A stretch of 64,000 bases of DNA, from positions 58,149 through 122,148 of the forward strand of contig NZ_ACVO01000024.1 of NCBI RefSeq assembly GCF_000175615.1. The letters are read 5' to 3'. The notes under the pieces were generated by a model, which ran no database searches, was not told the origin of the DNA, and saw only the letters and a list, made by a program, of their open reading frames with translations. Origin of the DNA: Rothia mucilaginosa ATCC 25296 (GTDB taxonomy: Bacteria; Actinomycetota; Actinomycetes; Actinomycetales; Micrococcaceae). Positions 57,888 through 64,000 of the stretch are shown here, piece after piece (the first letter of the stretch is position 1; the number at the start of each line of letters is the position of its first letter). A program made the position numbers and the translations under genes.

Positions 57888-58499
57888 TTAGGAGAGCTGC
57901 TTGATGATGGTGTCAGAAACTTCGCGCATGGACAGGCGGCGGTCCATGGAGGTCTTCTGAATCCAGCGGAATGCTTCTGGCTCAGTCAGGTTCATCTTGG
58001 TAATGAGCAGCGACTTTGCGCGGTCAACGAGCTTGCGGGTCTCAAACTGGTCGCGGATGGTGCCCACTTCCTTCTCGAGTGCGCGAATCTGCTCGTAGCG
58101 GCTAATTGCCACCTCAATGGCGGGGACCAGGTCGTTCGGGGAGAACGGCTTGACGACGTACGCCATAGCGCCTGCCTCAACGGCACGGTCAACGAGTTCC
58201 TTCTGGCTGAATGCAGTCAGCAGAACGACGGGAGCGATCTGCTCCTTCGCGATTTCTTCGGCTGCGGTGATGCCGTCCATAATCGGCATCTTCACATCCA
58301 TGAGGACGAGGTCGGGGCGGTGCTTCTGTGCTAGCTCGACGGCGGTCTTGCCGTTATCGGTTTCTGCAACAACATCGAAACCCTGGTCCTTCAGAATTTC
58401 AACGATGTCGAGGCGAATCAATGCCTCATCTTCAGCCACGACGACGGTGCGAGCGGGACCCTGCTCCTCCGCCTGATTTTGAGTGGTCAGCTCTGACAT
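57888..58499 (-). CDS. pdtaR: ANTAR-domain response regulator (PdtaR type)
   Basis: A 203-residue two-domain regulator. The receiver domain (about 15-130) has the acidic pair AEDEA, the phospho-acceptor D68 (VLMDVKMP) and K117 (VVKPFSP). The ANTAR RNA-binding domain (about 138-200) includes FETRKLVDRAKSLLITKMNLTE. This is the layout of mycobacterial PdtaR (Rv1626), which binds nascent leader RNA to prevent termination. The partner kinase PdtaS is not in the window. AAAGGAG precedes the ATG. Its RNA targets cannot be told from here. Confidence 0.94.
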   Translation of the reverse strand: MSELTTQNQAEEQGPARTVVVAEDEALIRLDIVEILKDQGFDVVAETDNGKTAVELAQKHRPDLVLMDVKMPIMDGITAAEEIAKEQIAPVVLLTAFSQKELVDRAVEAGAMAYVVKPFSPNDLVPAIEVAISRYEQIRALEKEVGTIRDQFETRKLVDRAKSLLITKMNLTEPEAFRWIQKTSMDRRLSMREVSDTIIKQLS

Positions 58500-58938
58500 T
58501 ACTCTTCTCCTTTATCAAATTTGAATCACTTAAAGTCTACAGGAGGGAATAAATGTTCATCTACTTTCTCGCCTTGTCCCCCGCGTGTTATATGCGCCCT
58601 ATGTGCAGGTGGGAGGGGTTTTCTGACGTTATTTTGGGCGCCACCCCGCTGATTTTGCACCTTAATGCACTTTTTTGTTCTATACTGCTCATAACAACCC
58701 AGAAAAAACGCACAACATAGACGTCAAGCGGCGAAATTCACACCTAAAACATAGACCCGAAAATGACTCTGACATGCAGTAACACGCCCTCGGGTTAGAC
58801 ACAAACGTAATAAACAAAATATTTATACCGAAACTCCATCACCTGCCAAAGAAGGCCGATACACTGGAATGGATTATTCTCCTCGACTTCTCCGGCACTC
58901 GCATTTGACCGACCATACTCGATACCCGGAGGGGATTC
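58500..58938. other. 439-bp AT-rich divergent region between pdtaR and a PIN-like gene
   Basis: The stretch 58,640-58,870 is much more AT-rich than its surroundings. A TATACT (58680-58685) could be a -10 box. No gene or strong hairpin was seen. Confidence 0.45.
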
Positions 58939-59841
58939 ATGCCAATCACCCGTCAAGCACGCACCTTGTACTCAGACTTCGTCGAGTACAAGGAACTCGA
59001 CCGCGCCCCGCTGACTTCCATTCACCCCGGAATTCTCGTCGCCTTCGACTCCACCGCGCTTGCAAGCCTCTACAACTACCCAACCCACATTAGCGACGAA
59101 ATCCTCCGCGCCTACTCCCAGCTCCGCGGACACGCCTTTCTCCCTCACCAGGCGCTCAAAGAATTCTGGGCAGCACTCGACGGCGCATCCCCCGTGCCCG
59201 CCGCCGCAGAACGCGTCCGCTCAGCGCTCGCATCCTTCAAAGAAACCCTGCCCGAAGAACGCAACTCCCCCTGGAGTGCGCTGCGTTCCGTCACGCACCA
59301 GCTGGACCACTCCATCGCACAGATCATGCGGATCCTCGAACCCACCACCGACACCGGATCCATCAACATGGCACGCCGCGAAGACGACACGATCCTGCCG
59401 CGACTAAACCGCATCTTCACCGGACACGTAGGCGCAGCGCCCAGCCCCGAACGCCACGAACAGCAATGCCGCGAAGCCCTCGCACAGGACCACCCGCTGC
59501 TCGCTAACGCCAGCTTTGACGCCGACTTCGCGCTCTGGAACCAGTGCGTTACCGAAGCTACCACCCGCGTGAAGGGCACCGACTGTGTATTCGTCACCGG
59601 CGGTGTGCGCGACACCTGGCTGCGCAACGGCCCGCAGGTCCGCGCCGCATCGGGCGGCGAACCCGTGCGCCAGCTGGCGAACCGTCAGCTGCTGCGTGAA
59701 TACGCGCAGGCAACCGGAGGCGGCGTGTTCCGCATCTACACCGTCGAGGAGATCCTGCGCCTCGCCTCCAACCAGTACGGCGTGACCGTCAGCGACGCGA
59801 CCTACAGCGCGATTCGCGCGGAACAGCCCGTAGCTGTGTAA
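58939..59841 (+). CDS. PIN-like domain protein (DUF4935/PIN_8 type)
   Basis: A 300-residue protein with the PIN-like metal-dependent RNase pattern. ILVAFDSTALASLYNY holds the first acidic residue (D37), FLPHQALKEFW the second (E75), and FDADFALWNQCVTEA followed by VFVTGGVRDTW form the C-terminal acidic and threonine region. PIN_8-type proteins occur alone or next to defence genes. Its immediate neighbours are a regulator, pdtaR, and an unknown gene. No antitoxin partner is visible. GGAGG lies 6 nt before the ATG. Confidence 0.8.
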   Translation: MPITRQARTLYSDFVEYKELDRAPLTSIHPGILVAFDSTALASLYNYPTHISDEILRAYSQLRGHAFLPHQALKEFWAALDGASPVPAAAERVRSALASFKETLPEERNSPWSALRSVTHQLDHSIAQIMRILEPTTDTGSINMARREDDTILPRLNRIFTGHVGAAPSPERHEQQCREALAQDHPLLANASFDADFALWNQCVTEATTRVKGTDCVFVTGGVRDTWLRNGPQVRAASGGEPVRQLANRQLLREYAQATGGGVFRIYTVEEILRLASNQYGVTVSDATYSAIRAEQPVAV

Positions 59842-59905
59842 ATTCGCCGTGCACAGTCACCGTTGAGAATAATCCCACCACACCACACCCACCACCATTA
59901 ACAGC

Positions 59906-59970
59906 GAGAAGCCACATGTGTTTCGAGAAGCCACTAAAAACGTGGCTTTTCGAAACACATGTGGCTTTTC
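59906..59970. terminator. 29-bp hairpin, shared repeat copy 1, convergent terminator
   Basis: Bases 59906-59934 pair with 59942-59970 with only two wobble pairs; the loop is TAAAAAC. The arm contains GAGAAGCCACATGTGTT, which also forms the arm of the hairpin at 61180-61218. It lies between converging genes and can end both transcripts. Confidence 0.85.
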
Positions 59971-59979
59971 AGCGTCTAG

Positions 59980-61029
59980 CTAGTTCTCACGGCTGGCGCG
60001 GTACAGCTCAGCGGCACGCTCCTCCGAAGACTCGTCATCACCGAGCATCAGGTAGCACAGGTACAGGGTAAAAGCGGCGCGGCGGTCGGCGGCGAGCGCG
60101 CTGGCTCCTTCGCCGGGCTGGGTACTGAAAGCGATAACGTCGTGCGCCTGGGGCAGGGCTGCAATCAGGTGCGCGGCGGTTTCGTAGCCGTCCTGGTTGC
60201 CGGGCAGGGTGAACTGGTGCGGCTCCTGGTTCTTGTCAGCAGTGCCGGCTTCCGCACGAGCAGCGGAAAAGTTAGCATTGAGGACGTCCTCAACACGGCT
60301 CATCAGCTCATCATCGGGCAGTGCGCGGTCATCCGCGGCAAATGCAATGTGGATGCCGTTCAGAGTCTCGTAAGGGTGCTCACCCGCGAAGTATCCGGCG
60401 GCAAGCGCGTAGCCGGTGAGCAGCTGCGCTTCGGCGGCGGTGAAGGTGCCGCGCGCCTCACGCAGGGCGGGCAGCAGAAGCTCGGTCAGGAGCGGGTGCA
60501 GGGACTCGGGGGCGTTCGCGATAGCCTCCTGCAGGTACTCTTCCGCTTCCGCGGTGGGCTCGGCGTTGAGCAGGGTCAGGAAAGCCTCATCGGTGCCAGC
60601 CCAGCAGCGAGCAATCAGCACAAGGGTTGCAATGAGCGCGAGCAGTTCGCAGTAACTACCCGAACGGTCGGCGCCGAAAGATTCAGCAACAACGCGGGCG
60701 AGCATGCGGGCGGCAATGTTCTCGAGGACGAACTCGTCATAGGGGTTATCGCCGGGCCAGTTCGCGGGATCGGGCAGGTAGGTGTCGTCCAGGTAGCGCA
60801 GCACAGGCTCGAGAGGCGCGGGTGCATCCGCGGCGAGGTCGGGGCAGCACTGCTCAACCCAGCTGTTCACGGTAGCCTCGTCGGCAATACCGGCAGCCTC
60901 AGCGATCTGGACACGCGAAAGGCTGTAGGGTGCAACGAGTGCGGCGAGGTCGTCGCACGCACCGTTGGAACGGTAGGTGGGCTTGTAGTTGGCGCTGGGT
61001 AGAGTGCCGGGGAGGTTGGTGGCTGCCAT
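59980..61029 (-). CDS. soluble protein of unknown function between two shared hairpins
   Basis: I do not recognise this 349-residue protein. It appears soluble and helical, and is rich in Ala, Leu and Glu. Repeated Pro/Asp motifs (LPDPANWPGDNPYDEFV) and a late DGYETAAHLIAALPQAHDV segment stand out, but no catalytic pattern is seen. The start at ATG 61029 has AAGGAG 5 nt upstream. It is flanked by two hairpins with near-identical arms, at 59906-59970 and 61180-61218. ftsY lies upstream on the same strand. Confidence 0.72.
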   Translation of the reverse strand: MAATNLPGTLPSANYKPTYRSNGACDDLAALVAPYSLSRVQIAEAAGIADEATVNSWVEQCCPDLAADAPAPLEPVLRYLDDTYLPDPANWPGDNPYDEFVLENIAARMLARVVAESFGADRSGSYCELLALIATLVLIARCWAGTDEAFLTLLNAEPTAEAEEYLQEAIANAPESLHPLLTELLLPALREARGTFTAAEAQLLTGYALAAGYFAGEHPYETLNGIHIAFAADDRALPDDELMSRVEDVLNANFSAARAEAGTADKNQEPHQFTLPGNQDGYETAAHLIAALPQAHDVIAFSTQPGEGASALAADRRAAFTLYLCYLMLGDDESSEERAAELYRASREN

Positions 61030-61179
61030 GGTGGCTCCTTCGCTGAGGTTCGGGGTGAATTGGGTTGTATGGTGTGCGATGCTCGGGACCGTTTGAAGGG
61101 TCGGCGCATCTTCTAATTTCAGAATATCCCAGAGCCTCGAATCATGTACTGCCCGTCGTCATTACCCGCCCATTAACCG

Positions 61180-61218
61180 CGAGAAGCCACATGTGTTCAC
61201 AACACATGTGGCTTCTCG
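61180..61218 (-). terminator. 18-bp hairpin, shared repeat copy 2, ftsY terminator
   Basis: CGAGAAGCCACATGTGTT (61180-61197) pairs perfectly with 61201-61218 around a CAC loop, 19 nt past the ftsY stop. The preceding bases CATTAACCGC match CATTAACAGC at the first copy, so about 27 bases are nearly the same at both sites. Confidence 0.85.
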
Positions 61219-61237
61219 GCGCAGAGGGAAAAGGATG

Positions 61238-62359
61238 CTAGTCCAGCAGCGCGTCCACGAATGCTTCCGGGTCGAACGGTGCCAGGTCATCCGGGCCTTC
61301 ACCCAGACCGATGAGCTTGACGGGAACGCCGAGCTCCTCCTGGATAGCGACCACGATGCCGCCCTTTGCGGTGCCGTCGAGCTTGGTCAGCACGATACCG
61401 GTGACGTCCACGATATCGCCGAAGACCTTCGCCTGAACCATACCGTTCTGGCCGGTGGTCGCGTCAATCACGAGCAGAACCTCGGTGACCGGCGCTTCCT
61501 TCTCGATAACGCGCTTAATCTTGCCGAGCTGATCCATCAGACCGGACTTGTTCTGCAGGCGGCCCGCGGTGTCCACGAGCACGGTGTCGACGCCCTGCTC
61601 CTTGCCAGCCTTCACGGCATCAAACGCGACGGATGCGGGGTCGGCGCCTTCCTTCTCGGAACGCACGGTCTTCACGCCCACGCGGTCACCCCAGGTGGTC
61701 AGCTGCTCGGACGCGGCCGCACGGAACGTATCCGCGGCGCCCAGGAGCAGGGTCTGACCGTCAGCGACCATCACGCGGGCGATCTTGCCGACCGTGGTGG
61801 TCTTACCGACGCCGTTCACGCCAACGACCAGCACCACGCCGGGGTTGCCGTCGCTGCCGGCGGTCTTCAGTTCACGGTCCATGTCGGGGCGAACAATCTT
61901 CACGAGCTCCTCACGGAGCATCTTCTTCACGGCGGCAGGGTTGCTCGTACCTTCAACGCGCACGCGCTGCTGCAGCGCCTCCACCAGGCGGGTAGTCGGC
62001 TCGGAACCCAGGTCGGCGAGCAGCAGGGTCTCCTCAACCTCATCCCAGACGTCCTGGTCGATGCGGTCGCGAGAAAGCAGAGCCAGCAGGCCCTTGCCGA
62101 GCATGTTGTTCGAACGAGCCAGGCGGGCGCGCAGGCGCACCAGGCGACCCGCGGACGGGTCGGGCATATCAAGTTCAATAGCGCGAGGTGCCGAGCTTTC
62201 GGGTTCTTCCGCCGAACCGCCGGAGGCCTTAGCCGCCTCCTGACGCAAAGACTGCAGGTTCGCGGTCTTCTTGGGTCGGCGCAGAACGGCGAAAAGTATA
62301 CCGGCGATAACCAGTACACCCAGCACAATCGCGCAAATCATCATCATCGTTTCATTCAC
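61238..62359 (-). CDS. ftsY: signal recognition particle receptor FtsY
   Basis: FtsY receives signal recognition particle-ribosome complexes at the membrane. The 373-residue product has an N-terminal hydrophobic helix (about 6-25), as in other actinobacteria, an NG domain with GVNGVGKTTTVGK (P-loop), LLGAADTFRAAASEQL, DTAGRLQNKSGLM, TKLDGTAKGG and GLGEGPDDLAPFD. The acidic A domain is short. The start is GTG. The gene is followed by a hairpin terminator. ffh is not in the window. Confidence 0.96.
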   Translation of the reverse strand: MNETMMMICAIVLGVLVIAGILFAVLRRPKKTANLQSLRQEAAKASGGSAEEPESSAPRAIELDMPDPSAGRLVRLRARLARSNNMLGKGLLALLSRDRIDQDVWDEVEETLLLADLGSEPTTRLVEALQQRVRVEGTSNPAAVKKMLREELVKIVRPDMDRELKTAGSDGNPGVVLVVGVNGVGKTTTVGKIARVMVADGQTLLLGAADTFRAAASEQLTTWGDRVGVKTVRSEKEGADPASVAFDAVKAGKEQGVDTVLVDTAGRLQNKSGLMDQLGKIKRVIEKEAPVTEVLLVIDATTGQNGMVQAKVFGDIVDVTGIVLTKLDGTAKGGIVVAIQEELGVPVKLIGLGEGPDDLAPFDPEAFVDALLD

Positions 62360-62527
62360 ACTACTAGCTTACCGGTTTGGGCGGTTTGGCTGGTCGAGGT
62401 GACGCGCATGCCCGGCTGTCGGCGGAGTAGACTGGACACTGTTAAGTTTTTTAGCCGAACACATGGTTGACAGTTGCGGGTGGGGCCCGCGGCTGCCGCA
62501 CGGCACCGCACGATTTCGAGGATGAAC

Positions 62528-63946
62528 ATGAGGAACCCTGCCAAAACACCGCCTGTTTTTGACCCGCGCACGATTGACCCGAACCGTGTGCCGACCGGCT
62601 TGAAGGTTCTGATTGCTGCCTCGTTCATGATTGCGGTGGGTTTTGGTTTGGTGGCGCCGGTGCTGCCGAACTATGCGCAGAACTTTAACGCGACGGTCAC
62701 GATGGCGACGATGGTGGTTTCTGCGTTGGCGATTACGCGCCTGATTTTCGCGCCGTCGGCGGGTCAGATGATTACCCGATGGGGTGAGCGTCCGGTGTAC
62801 ACGATTGGCATGCTGATTGTGTCGGTGACGTCGTTCATGATTGCGTTTGCCTGGGATTATTGGGTTCTGCTGGGTTCGCGTGCGGTGGCGGGTATCGGCT
62901 CGGTCATGTTCACGGTCTCTGCGATGGGTCTGCTGGTACGCCTGTCCCCGGCGCATATGCGCGGCCGTATTTCGGGTTATTATGCGACGGCGTTCCTGCT
63001 GGGTAACCTGCTGGGCCCGGTGATTGCGAGCGCGCTGGCGCCGTTTGGTATGCGTGCGCCGTTCATTGTGTATGGTTTTTCGCTGCTGGCGGCGGGCCTG
63101 ATTGTGTGGTTCTTGATGCCGTCGCAGGCGGCGCTGGAGGCGGAGCGCGACGCGATTATGGAGGCGGCGGCACTGGCTGAGGGTAAGGGCACCGGGGTGC
63201 TGCCGTCGGCAGCGCCTTCCCCTGCTAACACTCAGGCTGGCGCATCCGGCAAGGCGGCTAAGCCTGCTGCATCCGGCGGCGCTGCGGGTAAGAGCGACCT
63301 GCCGGCGATGACGGTTCGTGACGCGTTGAAGTTCTCGAATTACCGTTCTGCGCTGGTGTCGAACTGGGCGATTGGCTGGTCGGTGTTTGGTGTGCAGTCG
63401 TCGATTATTCCGTTGGCGGCGGCGTATTTGGCGACGGGCGGCGACATGTCGAATTCGGTGGCGGGTACCCTGTTGGCTTCGTTGGCAATGGCGACGAACT
63501 CGTTTGGTAATGCGTTGACGCAGACGTTCTCGGGTCGTTTTTCGGATCGTTTTGGTCGCCGTGTGATGGCGTTTTCGGGTCTGCTGTTGGCGGGTTCTGC
63601 GGTGACGTTTATGGGTTTCGCGCCGGTGGCGTGGGTGTTTGTGTCGTTGACGGCGTGCCTGGGTATTGGTGCGGCGTTTATGGGTCCGTCGATTCAGGCT
63701 GCGGTGTCTGATGTGATTGGTACTCGCCGCAGTGGCGGCCAGGTGTTGGCGGTGTATCAGATGTGTAGCGATTTCGGTATGATTCTGGGCCCGCTGGTGG
63801 CTGGCATGATTGCGGATGCGTGGGGCTTTGTTCCGGCGTTCATTATGAGTGGTTTGTTGTTGGTGGCGGCGGCGTTCACGTGGGCGCCGTTCCGTAAGGC
63901 GCGCTGGCCGAAGGATATTGCGGACGCGGACTATACGGGCCGCTAA
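62528..63946 (+). CDS. MFS transporter
   Basis: A 472-residue major facilitator with 12 predicted helices. The N-terminal half has the cytoplasmic loop 2-3 motif in SAGQMITRWGERPVYTIGML, and the symmetrical loop in the second half is SGRFSDRFGRRVMAFSG. The central loop (about 195-260) is long, with an Ala/Ser/Gly-rich stretch. I start it at ATG 62528 because GAGG lies 6 nt upstream; an ATG two codons earlier has a poorly placed site. The profile resembles drug or metabolite efflux, but the substrate is unknown. It is divergent from ftsY. Confidence 0.92.
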   Translation: MRNPAKTPPVFDPRTIDPNRVPTGLKVLIAASFMIAVGFGLVAPVLPNYAQNFNATVTMATMVVSALAITRLIFAPSAGQMITRWGERPVYTIGMLIVSVTSFMIAFAWDYWVLLGSRAVAGIGSVMFTVSAMGLLVRLSPAHMRGRISGYYATAFLLGNLLGPVIASALAPFGMRAPFIVYGFSLLAAGLIVWFLMPSQAALEAERDAIMEAAALAEGKGTGVLPSAAPSPANTQAGASGKAAKPAASGGAAGKSDLPAMTVRDALKFSNYRSALVSNWAIGWSVFGVQSSIIPLAAAYLATGGDMSNSVAGTLLASLAMATNSFGNALTQTFSGRFSDRFGRRVMAFSGLLLAGSAVTFMGFAPVAWVFVSLTACLGIGAAFMGPSIQAAVSDVIGTRRSGGQVLAVYQMCSDFGMILGPLVAGMIADAWGFVPAFIMSGLLLVAAAFTWAPFRKARWPKDIADADYTGR

Positions 63947-63977
63947 GAGCTCTCTAATAGGTAAAAAGCCGGTGTCC

Positions 63978-64000
63978 GGTTCCTGTTGCGTGACAGGAAC
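63978..64000 (+). terminator. probable terminator of the MFS gene, cut by the window edge
   Basis: GTTCCTG pairs with CAGGAAC (ending at 64000) around TTGCGTGA, 33 nt past the stop. The 3' flank is outside the window. Confidence 0.5.

Overview
The window looks like chromosome of a high-GC Gram-positive (Actinobacteria, Micrococcaceae), most likely an oral Rothia close to R. mucilaginosa. Reasons: moderately high GC, GTG starts, a PdtaR-type ANTAR regulator, a PriA without helicase motifs, a single-chain quinol NO reductase, and the gapA-pgk-tpiA-secG order. The species is an inference. No tRNA, rRNA, CRISPR array, prophage or intact insertion sequence was recognised.

Layout. 1-7,000: lower-glycolysis cluster on the minus strand (gapA, pgk, tpiA, secG), interrupted between pgk and tpiA by two related genes of unknown function. 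7,500-13,800: a DegV protein and leuS (minus), then a hydrolase and a family-4 glycosyltransferase (plus). 13,900-24,400: two tandem 83-residue paralogues, a large membrane hydrolase-like protein with a pentapeptide repeat, priA, metK, uvrC and a PlsC acyltransferase, all minus. 24,900-29,400: nitric oxide reductase norZ with a membrane zinc-ribbon partner, then a stomatin-like protein (plus). 29,700-35,500: a ThiD-TenA fusion under a TPP riboswitch and an unusual two-gene ABC exporter (minus). 35,900-43,900: a Ski2-like helicase, a proline-iminopeptidase-like enzyme, TerC under a probable Mn2+ riboswitch, a divergent SDR/HxlR redox pair and a Tat-exported protein. 43,900-55,000: uvrB, a TerD-like protein, a YigZ protein, coaE, rpsA and polA. 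55,300-64,000: a dicarboxylate/amino-acid symporter, a hotdog thioesterase, a small membrane protein, pdtaR, a PIN-like nuclease, an unknown protein between two near-identical hairpins, ftsY and an MFS transporter.

How the genes fit together. Most genes are housekeeping: glycolysis, DNA repair and replication (priA, uvrB, uvrC, polA), translation (leuS, rpsA), CoA and SAM synthesis, and protein export (secG, ftsY). Accessory functions are NO detoxification, thiamine salvage, metal homeostasis and redox-responsive regulation. The main observations for follow-up are: an ABC exporter whose nucleotide sites are split between subunits, with one subunit lacking a Walker A motif; a membrane protein next to NO reductase with a transposase-type zinc knuckle; a 269-bp element with 19-bp terminal inverted repeats between rpsA and polA; a shared hairpin on both sides of one unknown gene; and several short-period tandem repeats near genes.
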